Positions 30,329-41,660 of a DNA stretch of 64,000 bases are shown here, piece by piece. The stretch is from Candidatus Synoicihabitans palmerolidicus (lineage in GTDB: Bacteria > Verrucomicrobiota > Verrucomicrobiia > Opitutales > Opitutaceae): contig JAGGDC010000001.1 in the NCBI GenBank assembly GCA_020809425.1, forward strand, positions 2,234,764-2,298,763, given 5' to 3'. The notes below the pieces were generated by a model. It saw nothing but the letters and a program-made list of their open reading frames with translations. It was not told the origin of the DNA and made no database searches. The stretch's first letter is position 1; each line of letters starts with the position of its first letter. A program made the position numbers and the translations under genes.

Positions 30329-31045
30329 AAGAGATTTGCACCAAGAGTGTCGAGCGGGGTGGTAACCGGTGAAGGAGGTTTCTGACTCAAAGTCCTGGTA
30401 GTTTCATCCCGATGAACGGTAGGTGATAGTTCGCCGCGAAGCAGGTCCACTTCTTGAAGGGTACTCAAAATGGACGGGCTAGAAATGATTGGGCTGGCCT
30501 CGAAAAATGGACCTCAACTCAGGCGGCTGTGATGTCGTTTGTTTTTTGTTGTTTTTCGAAGGACACAGAGAGAACAAAGCCACTCCTCCGCCTCTCCCCA
30601 TGTGAACAATCACGCTGACCGCCTCCCTTTCCTTCGTGCCCTTCTATAATATGCAATTGGCTGACGGCATCCACGACCACCACTCCCACGCTCCACTCCA
30701 ACGCGGATTTTCACACGAAGGAAACGAAGAGAACAAAGCCACTCCTCCGGCCCTATTAAGGCGGGTGCAGGGCATCGGCCGGCGGTTTGCCATGTCATGT
30801 CGCGGAGGGTTTGGGGGAACGGCGCCTTGATGATGTGACCAAGGAGGTGCTGTGAAAATACTTTAGCCGGTTGCTGCGGTTTGAGCGTGGATGTGATTAC
30901 TGATACATTGATGGATAATGACTTCCATGTTTTTTCTATAGCCAAACAACGTCCTATTGCCCAAACTGCTTCATGATCTGAGAAACGTCGTGCATCAAAG
31001 CCAGTTGGCTTGCTTTGCGATTTGTTCGCTTGCAGCGAACTTTGC
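30329..31045. other. Decayed sequence without a recognisable gene
   Basis: No frame here reads like a protein with motifs. Two imperfect copies of a roughly 36-bp segment, sharing GAGAACAAAGCCACTCCTCC, lie at about 30557-30592 and 30713-30751. The stretch has lower GC and T-runs (30540-30556) and probably represents eroded intergenic or mobile-element sequence. Confidence 0.5.
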
Positions 31046-32033
31046 TTAAACCGTCCCGAACGCGCTCGCAACATAGGGCTGATTTTGAGTCGCCAAAAAT
31101 CCAGTATACTCTGGCAACGTCCACTGATTGAAGGCGCGCCGCATTGATGGAGTCGCCTCCTGACATTTTGTTGCGCTGTCGGGTTGAAACGAGGTGTCTT
31201 GCTTTTTCGTGTCTTGCCGTGCAGCGCCCCTCATAAGCTTGCACTCCGATTCAGAAAAAGAGCAGTGAGGGAACGAAGCGTAGGTCCATTCCGGCAAACT
31301 CCGGTAATCCACCGCGGTGAACTCGTAGTGAAGGCGTTGTGCTTGCTTGAAGAAGCTCCCCAAAATCGCCGAAGCGTGTGCCTCGGGCACCAACGCGTCA
31401 CACTCGGCCTCGCTCGGGCCCAATTGTTCCTTCGTCACCGTGCCTCGAACCAAGGTGAGATTCGGACGCCGCATTAACGAAACGAGGACTTCGACTGGAT
31501 TCCGATGAACGAAGACAAACGGTACGGCCGGAAACACCCGGCGAATCAACGGCAGATCGTGAATATGCCAACAGTCCAATGTAACGAATACACGAGAAAC
31601 CGGATCCCCGCCACTCGCGGCCCTGACAATCGCGGACAGTGTCCCTCTCAGCAGCTGACCGCAATCTTAGGGGCAACGGCTTCGCTTCCTCGAGAAATAC
31701 GCAGTATATCATCGATGATCGGTGCCTCCGATATCACGACATGTTCCGGAATCGCCGCCAGCATCTGAGTGAGTAGGGTGGACCCACATCGAGAAACATG
31801 AAAAATGAACGCATCTGGCCATTCCTCTTGCGAAGGCCCGGGACCATCAATTCCTCCGAACCGGTTTCGATATCTGTTTCGGCAAGCCGACCCTGTTGCC
31901 GAGCTGCCAGACGCAAGTAATGGATATCATCCCTATAAAAAGACTGCCTAAGACGACGACCGTCGGTCTGGCACCATTCGACAAGCCGGCCCTGGGCCGT
32001 ATCCAGTAATCTTACAGGCAGCACGTGTATCAT
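31046..32033 (-). pseudogene. Sulfotransferase family protein, frameshifted
   Basis: Read over several frames. An N-terminal domain (DIHYLRLAARQQGRLAETDI) is followed by the PAPS 5-prime-phosphosulfate loop in AFIFHVSRCGSTLLTQMLAA. Then comes EHVVISEAPIIDDILRISRG, a dimer and substrate region LDCWHIHDLPLIRRVFPAVP, and the 3-prime-phosphate motif FVFVHRNPVEVLVSLMRRPN. The C-terminus ends at 31046 after FGTV. Such enzymes sulfate glycans or lipids using PAPS. Frame changes near 31850, 31670 and 31580 make it non-functional. Confidence 0.75.
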
Positions 32034-32714
32034 GAAATGAGATCTCGAGTGTTTCAGACCAGCCGGTTGAATCCATAAAATGAATACGCATAGGTCGATT
32101 TCGTGAGTCTGTTGTTCCTTGTCTGCACCACTTGGATGGGCCCCTTCTTAAACCGGACAGTGGCTGGGGTTGAGGTGACGCAATGAATTCTCATTTGCTG
32201 CGTTGGAGTGGATTGGATTTCAACGGTGGAAGGGTTTTGCTATCAGATACCCGAACCACGCTTCGATCTTTCGGTCTTCTGGTTCCAGAGCAAAGGTTGA
32301 ATCAGAAATCAGAGAGCGTATGTGCTACATTTTTTGATTTATAAAGCTCAAAGAGACCACTGGTGATTGCATTGGCATTGGACGCAAAGATTAAGTATTG
32401 ACCCCTGCTATGGGGATATTCGACAAGAGTGATTTCGGTTTTTGTTTTTGGTTTAAGTTACATTCAGTGGATTGAGTTGAAGATGGTGGATTTGACTTTT
32501 GCGCCTTCTGAGCCACCACGGACTCGGTATGAGGCCGGGATTTCCTGCTATCCGTGTCCCCGTCAACGGGGAGCAAACTATGACATATCCATTCGGTCAC
32601 TACAGGCTGCAGAAGCGAGGCTGCCCAATCTTCAAGAACGTCACATCAAAAGCGACAGGGGGTCAGGTCGGGCACACTCCGCTAAAATCGTCCATTTCGC
32701 TCCGTCGATGGTGA
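32034..32714. other. AT-richer decayed stretch, no clear gene
   Basis: About 680 bp with no convincing frame on either strand. CCCCTTCTTAAACCGGACAG near 32139-32158 resembles the end of an IS3-type element, but no matching partner end was found. The base composition is visibly less GC-rich than the flanks. Confidence 0.4.
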
Positions 32715-33761
32715 TTTCAGCCACTCATCGCGGGTAATTCTTTCATGGCTAATCCAAGTTGGTCCAGCGTGGCTTTGCCCGTTCTGATTCGCCACCAATC
32801 CACCGCAAACTGTCGAGCGATGGCGACGACGATCTTCGCCTTGGTCAGCTTGGCTTCCAGCAGCTTGTCTCGCCACTTCATGATGCCTCGCTAGTCCGGG
32901 TTCCAGTGTATCAGCAACCAGACGCACTCGATGAGCATGTGTCTTAATCGTGGATTGCCGTGCTTGGTGATCGAGCCCCTGGAAGCGGCGCCTGTCACTT
33001 GTGTCTTCACTTGGACACAACCCGGTGTAGCTGCCCACCTGCTTGCGGGTGTCGAAACGGTTCCAGTCACAGACTTCTCGTTCCATGTGTTCGAAGATGA
33101 CCGTGCCCATGCCCTTGGGCAGTGCCACCTCGCACATTTACTCCAGTCGCTTCTCCACGAGCACGATCTGTTCTTCGCTCGCCAACAGGATCGTCCGGAG
33201 GGGCTCCAGTAGTCCCAGCACGTGGGTCTCGAGCTGTTCGCCCAGATCCTTCCAGCGTCTTGGTTTCCACCATCCCCCCCCTGGAGGCGCCCGCCGTAAT
33301 ACATCACGTGACCTCGCGCCTTCGCCGCCAGCCGCTTGCGCTCCTTGATCAAGCTCTGGCGTTGGCGGGTGATGCTGCGCCGCCGTTCCTCGGTTGCACT
33401 GAGAACGCGCACCGTGCTGAAGCTGCGATGGTTGCCGCGCAGGTAACCGTTCAAGCATAGCACCATCTGCGTCGCATCACGCGCGTCGGTCTTAACGTTC
33501 TTGCCGTGTTCATCCCAATTGATCGGGCGGATCACGTGATTGGTCACTCCCATCTCTTGGAGTCGACGGTGTAGACTAAAGCCAAACGGACCGGCCTCGT
33601 AGCAGCTGTAGCGCTGGTCGCACCGGCCGGCGAGTTCATGTACCCAGACGATGAACTGCTCTGACGTGAAGCCTCTCGCTCGCTCCGGCGTGCTGCCGTC
33701 GATCTTCATGACGACGACGTATTTGCCAATGTGCACGTCGATGCCCAGCTTGATTAGGCGG
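32715..33761 (-). pseudogene. IS110 family transposase, truncated and frameshifted
   Basis: The N-terminal DEDD (RuvC-like) domain starts LIKLGIDVHIGKYVVVMKID, then YEAGPFGFSLHRRLQEMGV and NVKTDARDATQMV, typical IS110 motifs. A frameshift near 33285 splits the middle. The C-terminal Transposase_20 domain is readable as NRFDTRKQVGSYTGLCPSED, RRFQGSITKHGNPRLRHML and WRDKLLEAKLTKAKIVVAIA. No start codon lies upstream of LIKLGID before the IS30 end at 33771, so the N-terminus appears clipped. IS110 elements lack terminal repeats, so the exact limits are unknown. Confidence 0.75.
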
Positions 33762-34712
33762 CGTCAAGCGGCTAGTGTACAGTTTTTTGTATACTAGCAT
33801 GAAAGACTTCAGCGGGAGACCGTCCGTCGAGCCCGATGCGAGGGAGATTATTGAGTAGCCACTCCGCTTTGGCGATTTGGCCTTTGGTGACGGTGTTAAA
33901 ATCGATGCCTTTAGGGAAGTATTCCCGGATCAGACCGTTGATATTCGCGACCGCACCGCGCTGCCAAGGGCTGTGTGGATTGCAGCAGTAGACCGCCACT
34001 TTTGTGGCAAGGGAGAAGGCGGCATGTTGGGCCATTTCGCGGCCGTTGTCGTAGGTGAGGGTCTTGCGCAGGTGGGCGGGCAGGCGTTTGAAGGCCCGGA
34101 TGAGAGCGCGGGCGACGCTGATCGCGTCTTTGGCGCCGCCCAACGGGACGATTATCACATAGCGGGAGACCCGTTCGGTGATGACCAAAATGGCGGTGCG
34201 ATTGCCCGCACCCATGACCAAGTCGGCCTCCCAGTGTCCGGGCACCTCCCGGCGCTCCACCTCAGCAGGTCGCTCGCCGATATTGATCGCGCCCGGCAAC
34301 TGGCTCGAGAGCTTGCCCTTGGCGCGAGGGGCGGGACTGCGCCGGGGTTTCTTGCGCCGCAAATAAGCGATCAACTCCTTCTTAACCGAGCCTTTGGAGT
34401 GGACGTAGATGAAGTCGTAGATGGTTTCGTGGCTCACGCGTCGGGTCAGCTCAAGGCCATGACGTGGTCTCAAGGCGACTTCGATTTGCTTGGGCGTAGC
34501 GCCGGTGGCAAACAGGGCCAGCACCTCGTCGCGCAAGGCGGGCGTGTCGGCGACTTTGTTGCGCGCGGCGCACTTGGGCCGACGGCAAGCGCGAGTCTGC
34601 GCATCCATGCCGCTGTAGCTGGAGCGCCCGCCGTTGCGGGTGATCTCGCGATTGACCACCGAGGCGTCGCGGCCGAGGGCGGCGGCAAGCTGAGCGCCGC
34701 TTTTGCCCTGAG
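33757..34712 (-). mobile_element. IS30 family element, copy 1, 5-prime truncated
   Basis: The transposase reads from the junction near 34712 to the stop at 33772. LAAALGRDASVVNREITRNG is the N-terminal HTH. Catalytic residues are Asp in HWEADLVMGAGNRTAILVIT, Asp in KTLTYDNGREMAQHAAF and Glu near VANINGLIREYFPKGIDF. The first 25 residues present in copy 2 are replaced by ISAs1 sequence at 34713, so the element has lost its right end. The left end shares GGCGGCGTCAAGCGG and CTAGTG with copy 2. Confidence 0.85.
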
Positions 34713-35681
34713 CATGGTCTTTTGTTTTAGGAATGGGAACGGATGGCGCGCAGGGAGATATGCGTGGAATGTTGGCAGGATTCGAAGACGTGCGGCAGGG
34801 GCCGCTCGGGCCAGTGTTGGGCGCAGACGCGCAGCAGGACGCTGCGCAAGAGGGCGAGGTTGGCCAGGGGGCGTTGACGTTGCGGGTACTCGAGTGGTCT
34901 TCGCGCCAGCAGGCGTCGCGGCGCCAGTGGTTGCGGATCTCCCTCCGCCCCAGTGCTCGCGGATCAAGGCGAGCATTTGCGCAGGGCTGCGTTCTGCGGG
35001 TGCCAGGCTGCTGGCGTAGGCGCGTTGCTCGCAACTTTCGGTGAGGTCGCGTTTTCGCACCGTGGTTTTGTCCACGAGCACCAGGCTGCGCAGCCCGGGG
35101 TAGTCGGCTTGCGAGGGCGTGGCCACCACCACGGACACCCGCCAGGTGGTCACGCGGCCCCGACTCGGATCGGTCAGCTCAAAAAAGGGGGGTGGAACGG
35201 TCCGGGCGCGCTGGACCAGCGCGCTCAGCTGGGGTTGGTTGCCTTTGATCTGGAGCACATACTCGCCGTCTTTTCCCACGATGGTGCGGGCCTGCTCGCG
35301 GGTGGCGTGCAAGGCGTCGCCGGTGTGACGATCTGCTCGTCCAACGACGCGGCGGCCAACACCTCACCGGCGCGGGCCTGTTCACTGCGCGGGGTGTTTT
35401 CCTTTTGATCGACGATGGCCAGGGCAACCGGCGCGCCGGTGTCGGCCTCGACCAGGCTAAGCACCCCGACCGCGTCGCGGATAAACTTTCCGTCCAGGGC
35501 GAGCGCTCCGGGCAGGGCACCGGCGTGGGCTGTGAGCCAGCGGTTGTGAGGGCCTGGGCCAAGGCCTCCGGATCGAGCCGGGTGAGCACGTCGTAAAACA
35601 CGCTGTAACTGGGGGCCAGGCGGGAATGGCGCTTAGCTAGGCGTGCAGTTGCGTGAGATTGATCGTCCGTCAAACCTTCTA

Positions 35682-37138
35682 AGTTAATGCCTAATAATAG
35701 GTTGCGGAATACTGGCTTATTGGTAGTGCAACTACATGAAGATCAACACGTTGTATCTGCTAGGGTTTTCGCATCGCTTGTGTGGGAGACGCTCCAATGG
35801 TGCGGCCGCTAGACTGATTGAGCGGGCGGTTAAGCTCGATGGGCGCGCGGCGCTGGTGGCGCGCTTTGTGGCTCCGAGCACATTGGCAGGCATCGGTAAG
35901 CGGGACCGGATCTTTACGCCTTGGGTGACCTTTTGCGCGTTTCTTGGGCAAGTGCTGCAGCGTGGTGCGAGCTGCCGCGATGCGGTTCGCCGGGTGCAAG
36001 CATGGCATCTGCAGGCCGGGGCGGCGACGTCGGTCGACGATGCCACCGGTGGCTATTGCCAAGCCCGGGCGCGGTTGCTGATCACGGTCTTGCGCACCGT
36101 ATTCAGCCGTCTCGTGAAGGTGGCTCATCAACGCACCCGCGAGGCCGATCATTGGCTCGGTCACAACGTGAAGGTGATCGATGGCGGCGGGCTTTCCATG
36201 CCCGACACCACGGCCAACCGGAAAGTCTATCCTTACGCGGGGTGCCAGCGCAAAGGATGCGGTTTCCCCACCGGCCAGATGGTGGGAATGTTCTCCCTGG
36301 CAACCGGCCATTTGGTGAAGTTCGTCCTGTCCTCATGGAAGGCGAGTGAGGCCCCGCTGGCGCGCCAATTGATCGGTTGGGTGCACAGGGGAGAGGTGCT
36401 CCTGGCTGATCGCGGGTTCTGCAACTGGATTTTCATCAGCCTTTTGCAATGCAAGGGTGTGGATGTGGTGATGCGCTTGCATCAATCGCGTCGGACAGGC
36501 ACCGGCAAAGTCTGCTGGCCCAAACCCCAGCGACAGGGCCGGTGGGAAAAATGCTTGTGGAACGAGCTGCCTGAGAGCCTGACTTTGCGCGTGGTGCGCT
36601 TTCGAACCGAGGTGCGCGGCTTCCGCACCCAGCACATCGCGGTGGTGACCACGCTGCTCGATGAAGAAAAGTATCCCGACGCGGCCATTGCCCAACTCTA
36701 CCTGCGCCGCTGGCAGGTGGAACTGAACTTCCGGGACATCACGACGACCCTCGGACTCGACGTGCTACGCACGCGCACCCCGGCGATGATCGAAAAGGAA
36801 ATCCACTTGCAGGCCATCGCCTACAACTTGGTGCGCCTGCTCATGCTCGAAGCCGCACGCCAGCATGACGTGGCACCAATGCGCCTGTCTTTCCAAGGCA
36901 CCATCAGCACGCTACGGGCGTTCGCCCACCTGCTCTCAGGCAGTGCGCGCGAAGCGAACCAACGCCTCGAAGATCTGCTCCTCGCATTGGCCGCCGACCC
37001 GGTGCCCTAACGCCCGCATCGCAGTGAACCACGCGCCGTCAAACGAAGGCCCAAAGTCTACCAACTGATGACCAAGCCTCGGCGGCACATGCGCGTATCC
37101 AAATCACGGCTACTAAAATAGACGAATAGACCCCTTAA
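35682..37138 (+). mobile_element. IS4 family element inserted in the ISAs1 gene
   Basis: The intact transposase gene is flanked by sequences that belong to one ISAs1 transposase on the minus strand, which sets the limits to about 35682 and 37138. Both ends carry TTAA (TTAATGCC on the left, TTAAGGGG reading inward from the right), either as part of the inverted repeat or as target sequence. Apart from this, terminal similarity is weak. The boundaries are approximate. Confidence 0.65.
35736..37010 (+). CDS. IS4 family transposase, intact
   Basis: 424 residues, full length for the family. The DDE residues are visible: first Asp in VKVIDGGGLSMPDTTANRK, second Asp in EVLLADRGFCNWIFIS, and Glu in the Y-2-R-3-E box LYLRRWQVELNFRDI followed by LGLDVLRTRTPAM. 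Basic DNA-binding residues are abundant at the N-terminus. The frame is unbroken, unlike most transposases here, so it is probably a late arrival and may still be mobile. Confidence 0.9.
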   Translation: MKINTLYLLGFSHRLCGRRSNGAAARLIERAVKLDGRAALVARFVAPSTLAGIGKRDRIFTPWVTFCAFLGQVLQRGASCRDAVRRVQAWHLQAGAATSVDDATGGYCQARARLLITVLRTVFSRLVKVAHQRTREADHWLGHNVKVIDGGGLSMPDTTANRKVYPYAGCQRKGCGFPTGQMVGMFSLATGHLVKFVLSSWKASEAPLARQLIGWVHRGEVLLADRGFCNWIFISLLQCKGVDVVMRLHQSRRTGTGKVCWPKPQRQGRWEKCLWNELPESLTLRVVRFRTEVRGFRTQHIAVVTTLLDEEKYPDAAIAQLYLRRWQVELNFRDITTTLGLDVLRTRTPAMIEKEIHLQAIAYNLVRLLMLEAARQHDVAPMRLSFQGTISTLRAFAHLLSGSAREANQRLEDLLLALAADPVP

Positions 37139-38192
37139 CGAAGTGCCATTCGGGCCAGGCGGACCTTTTTGCCGGCCTCACGGGGCAGGGCCAGGGCGAA
37201 GCGCTGGTCTTGGTCGAGCAGGTTGGCCATACGAGCGATCGACGCGATGTCGCGCCGGCCGGCCAGCAGCGCGAGCGCCACGAGGCCAAGAACCGGACCG
37301 ATCTTGAAGCGGGTGTTTTTGGCGCGCGGATCGGGCACGCCGCACAGGGCCTCCAACAGCGAGGACAACTGGCCGTTTTTGAGCGGCAGGGTGCCGGTGG
37401 GCGCGCGGCGCAGTCCCGCCCAGCAGTCCTCGGGCAAAGCGGGGTCGGGGGCGCTCAGCAGGGCCTTGGCCGAGGGGTGCAGGGGCCGCAGCAGCCACAG
37501 GTGCTTGGGTTTGCCGTGCTCGCGGTAAAAGTCGCCTCGGTGCCGTTCATAACCCTGGCTGGTCCCGACCGGCTCCCACGCGGAGGCCTTGTAGCAACGT
37601 GCCTTGGTAGGCCTCCGGGTCGGTGAAGGTCTCGGCTAGAAGCGGCCGATAGCCGAAGCGTTCCTGCCAATGGCCCGGCAACGTGCGCACGGCCGCCGCG
37701 AGCACCTGGGAGGCGAAATTAGGCTCCTCGCCGCGTTTGGTAAGCAGCAGTAGAAAGCGGCGGTTTTGCACCACCAGGGAAAGTCGCTCGACCCGGCGGG
37801 TCGCATCCCAGCCCACCCACCGGTCCCGGTCCTTGAGCGCGTAGCAGGCCGAACCCCACGCCAGCAGCGCCACACCGCCCGCCCGCCTCTTTCGACAATT
37901 TGGCGCAGGTAATCGCCCACCGGATGCCCGGATCCCAAGTAGTGCCGCTCGTGCAGCTGCGCGTCGAACCACTCCTGCTCGGCCGCAGGGCCATGCGCAC
38001 CTCCACGTTTCTATCCCAGTGCTTCTGCTCCGGGTTTGCGTTCGTCGCTTCCCTTTCCGTTTTACCTTTAGATGTCATCCCACTGAAACAGATCGAAAAT
38101 CGTCCAAATGGTTTAACTCAAAGTTACACCGCTGACCTTCAATCACTTCACCCGTCACGGGAAAAGACCATGCCGTTTCTACCCCTTCCGCT

Positions 38193-38601
38193 GTGACTTC
38201 ACTTGACACTCCTCCCGTGCCGTCCGCCGGCGATCACCTCGTCGACTGGACGAACTTTGAGTCCATTCTCTCTTTCACCAACGCATCTGAAAATCCGGAA
38301 TTACTGCGGCGTATCATCGTCACCTACCAAACGAATCGCGGCGATGTCCTGGCCGAAGTCAGTGCATTGGGTCCGGACGATCATACCGCCACCCGCCTCC
38401 TCCTCCATAAATTCAAAGGCTCCACCGGGTCGCTCGCATTTCATGGGCGCCGTCGATACGATCAAACGCCTCCATGACCCCTTGGACGGTCCGCCCGACG
38501 CCGAACGTCGCGCCTTGATCGAGAGTATCCGCATCGATACTACGCTCGCTCTTTACGCCGGGCGCCAACGTTACCCTTGGCTTAACGCAGATCCAGCCTG
38601 A
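38193..38601 (+). pseudogene. Histidine phosphotransfer (Hpt) protein, frameshifted
   Basis: A small phosphorelay protein. MTSLDTPPVPSAGDHLVDWT leads to LLRRIIVTYQTNRGDVLAEV and LLLHKFKGSTGSLAF, where His in HKFKGS corresponds to the phosphorylated His of the HxxKGS Hpt motif. The frame changes within SLAF near 38440; the continuation FMGAVDTIKRLHDPLDGPPD completes the four-helix bundle to the stop at 38601. No sensor kinase is nearby. The 3-prime end overlaps the convergent DUF748 gene by 20 bp. Confidence 0.7.
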
Positions 38602-41600
38602 CTCCGGCCCCCTCCGTCTCGATCGGCGCTTCCCGAAGTCGATCAAATCCGATTCCAGCTTCGTTGAGATGACGATGCACCGCATGCCCTCGCTTCACGG
38701 CCAACTCCATCAGCAGGTCCTCCCCCACGCTGACTCGTTCGATCAATCGTGCCTCAATTTCCTCTGTGGGCAAAGCGGCCAGGACCGGCGCCAGCGTCAC
38801 CATGACCGTTGAAGTGAGCGCGGGCTCGATCACGGCCGGCTCCGATTCCGGCGCCGAGTCGCCTCCCATGACCCGTCTCAACCAGCCGAACAAGGAATCG
38901 TCGGTTGCTGCCACTGACGGCTCCATCGTCGCCTCGGACGCCGCAGGACGCACCGCTTCCACCGCCGGCTCTACCAACGCATTCGGATCAATCGGCGGCA
39001 CCCCGAAAACTTCCATGTAGCGACTCACCAAAAGCTGCTCCCGTCCCTTCCCCAACCAACCCCTCCCTGGGGTGAACTGTTCCGCCGACGCCCCGCTCCC
39101 GCAGTTCTTGCTCCAATATCATTGGCCGCAAAGCTCGTTCATCTTCCATTCGGTCATAGCTGCCCACGATGGTCAGGTTCAGCGCCGGTCTGTCTCGCAA
39201 CGCCTGCGCCAGTGTATCCAAATTTTGAATGACTTGCTCGTTCAACTCCGCCCCTCCCGCCTCAAACGACTGCTCCGCCCACGCCACCTCCGCGTCCCCT
39301 CCAACCAGCGCCCCCAACATCGCAAACGGTGCGGTCGCCGCTTTCGTCAAAAGATTCGTAATCACCCGCCACACGACGCGACCGACCCGAAATTCCAGGT
39401 CGTCCAAATTTCCTCTCACCGGCACGTCGATCACGATCTCGCCCGCCGCATCCTTTAACAACGCCACCGCCAGCGACACGAGAAGCTTGGTGGCATCCGG
39501 GTTCTCCACTTTGGTTCCCAGCGTAAAATCATACAATGTCGCCACCGTCTCACTCCTCAGTTCGCGGTCCTTGAGCTCAAAATCTATGTCCAACGACATT
39601 CGTCCTCGCTCCAGTCCGTAGCCCGCATACTTCCCGATGTAACCGTCCAATGGGAGTAGGGCGATCCGGTCGAAATCAATCTTCACCTGACTGTAGGCCG
39701 GCCGGCTCAACGGATTAAACGCTCCTCGGATCGCCACCGGTCCCGTCCCGTTTACTTTGCCCTGCAACGACAACTCACCCTTTCCCGGCTCCTCCGTCGA
39801 CCAGCCCGTCAACATCCCCGACAGTGTTTCCACCGCCAACTTCGCCGGCGGCGCCAGCGATTGATCGGCCAACGCCACGCGGCCTTCCACCAGTTCAACC
39901 GCCACACCGCAGCCTCGCCCTCAACATCCACCCCGGTCTCCTCTGCCCCGGCTTGTTCGCCTTCCCGCCATCCATTTGTGCAGTTCAGCCTCCCGTCAGC
40001 TTCCATCACCCATTTGATATCCGGGCGTATCCATCGAATGGATTCGACACTGCCGGTCATCGGTTCACTCGTCCAATTCAACCCTGTGATCTGCAGATTC
40101 TCCCACGACGACGCCTCATCGGCATTGCCGTCGGTTATCGTCATCCCGGCCGCTTCCAAGTCACCGCGCCACATTAACGCCCCATCGATCGTGCCGAGGT
40201 GTCCCGTTACCGACAAATCACTTTCCCTGATTCTCAGTCCCGCAACGTCGTGTAAATAGGGTCCGACCGCCGCCAAATCAAACGCCTCCACCCCCACCGC
40301 CAACGAGGGTTCGAACGGCTCCAGTCCCCCTTCGCCTTCCAATCTTACCGCTCCACCGCTCCCCACTTTCGCCACCAAACCCAGAGGCATCGGTCCATCC
40401 GCATACCCCAGTTGGAACGACTGCGTTTCCTGCCGAAAATCGGTCACATTCAATTCCATTGGCTCCCTCAGGGTCATGTCGCGCCACTTCACTGCGACGC
40501 CTGCTACGATCGTCTTCGCAACCTTGATCGCCATTCCCGTCGAGGTGTCCTCATCCGCGTCCTCGATCTCCGCGCCCCGCCACATCGTCTGCCAATCGAT
40601 TCCCTGCCCATCCCGCGTCACGACCACGGTGCCGCCCGTCCATTCGACTGCCTCGCTCTGTAATTCCTGTTTCTGCCAGTCCCATCCGATTCCTGCCACC
40701 GCCAACGCGTCCACTGACAACACCGGCGCCTCGACTCCCGGTTTGCCCACCTCGATCCCCTCCAAACGGACTTCTCCGTCACTCAATTTCATTTGCGGCG
40801 TCGTCCCATTGAAATCCGCCTCATAATCGCTTCCGATGTGGGCCCGCCCCGACCGCACTTCAACCCCGAGGTACTCCCCGTAGTACGGCGCATACTTCGC
40901 GAGCCGTAGTCCCCCGATCTCAAATTTTCCCCGCGACCGCAACGGCACCAAAGAAAACTCCCCACGCCATTGCAGCGATTCCTCGGCCTCCGTGGTGCCT
41001 AAAATTCATACGGTGCCCGCGAATCACCATCCGTGTGAAAATCTTCCAACCGCAAACTCACCGGCCCCAACGTCGTGGCAAAGGGCGTAACTCGGCTCGC
41101 ATCCGAAAACTCCACTCGCGCATCCCGCACCACCAAGCGCCCAATCGCCAACACCCATGGGGTCGTCCCTTCCGTTCCATCGCCCTCCTTTGGCATCACA
41201 TCCGCAAAGTTGATTTCTCCTTCTGGATCCACCGCAATTCGCCCCTCCAGCCCGTCCAACTCGATCGCGTCGAACTCCCACGTGCCCCGCACTAACGCCC
41301 CTATCCGCAAATTTACCATCAACCGATCGCACCCGACCAACACGAGTCCCTCTGGTTCCGTCACCCGCAGCGCCTCCACCGTAACCGCCAACTTGAACGG
41401 ATTTACCGCCACCGCCCCCACGGTCACCTCTCGCCCCGTCTGCTCGCTCAACCGGTCCCGCAACTGCTCGCGCAACACCGACACCACCACCCATCCGACC
41501 ACGGTGACGAACAACAACACCCCGACTCCACCGCCGATTTCTCACCCGTCGCGCTGCCGCTGCCGTTCGGATATCCTTGATGCTAGGGGTCTTCACTCCG

Positions 41601-41608
41601 CGCACCAT
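38582..41608 (-). pseudogene. DUF748/AsmA-like envelope protein, four frames
   Basis: Likely start 41608 (MVRGVKTPSIKDIRTAAAAR). After a frameshift near 41530 a transmembrane helix LLFVTVVGWVVVSVLREQLR is followed by the DUF748 start TGREVTVGAVAVNPFKLAVT. Repeated beta-rich segments follow, such as RGKFEIGGLRLAKYAPYYGE and RPAYSQVKIDFDRIALLPLD, with YGLERGRMSLDIDFELKDRE, which is typical of the family. The C-terminal region LNLTIVGSYDRMEDERALRP resembles the OmpA-like tail. Frames break near 41000, 39890 and 39070. It totals about 1000 residues. AsmA-like proteins are thought to help lipid movement between membranes. Confidence 0.8.
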
Positions 41609-41660
41609 GAGTCGTCGCTGCCTCCCCCGCAAGCGACACCTCACCTCCCCTTCCTAGATT

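Larger units (their letters stand above)
34713..38078 (-). pseudogene. DruA (DUF4338)-ISAs1 transposase fusion, split by IS4
   Basis: Starting at 38078 (MTSKGKTEREATNANPEQKH), the N-terminal 260 residues are a DUF4338/DruA-type domain: EWFDAQLHERHYLGSGHPVG, LAWGSACYALKDRDRWVGWD, VVQNRRFLLLLTKRGEEPNF, GYRPLLAETFTDPEAYQGT. It continues into an ISAs1 transposase: LEALCGVPDPRAKNTRFKIG and LALLAGRRDIASIARMANLL, then an intact IS4 (35682-37138), then RLAPSYSVFYDVLTRLDPEA, ALDGKFIRDAVGVLSLVEAD, KDGEYVLQIKGNQPQLSALV and REHWG. Joining the flanks gives MALR-LEGLTDDQ in frame. Frameshifts occur near 37990, 37580, 37490, 35540, 35330 and 34925. The C-terminal end is lost at the IS30 junction. Confidence 0.75.

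Noticed and set aside
33877..35019. 380-codon plus-strand frame across IS30 and ISAs1
   Set aside because: Antisense of two transposase genes; no conserved motifs, and it crosses an IS junction.
34713..38078. Druantia antiphage system
   Set aside because: Only the DruA-like domain is present, and it is fused to a transposase; no DruB-E or helicase genes are nearby.
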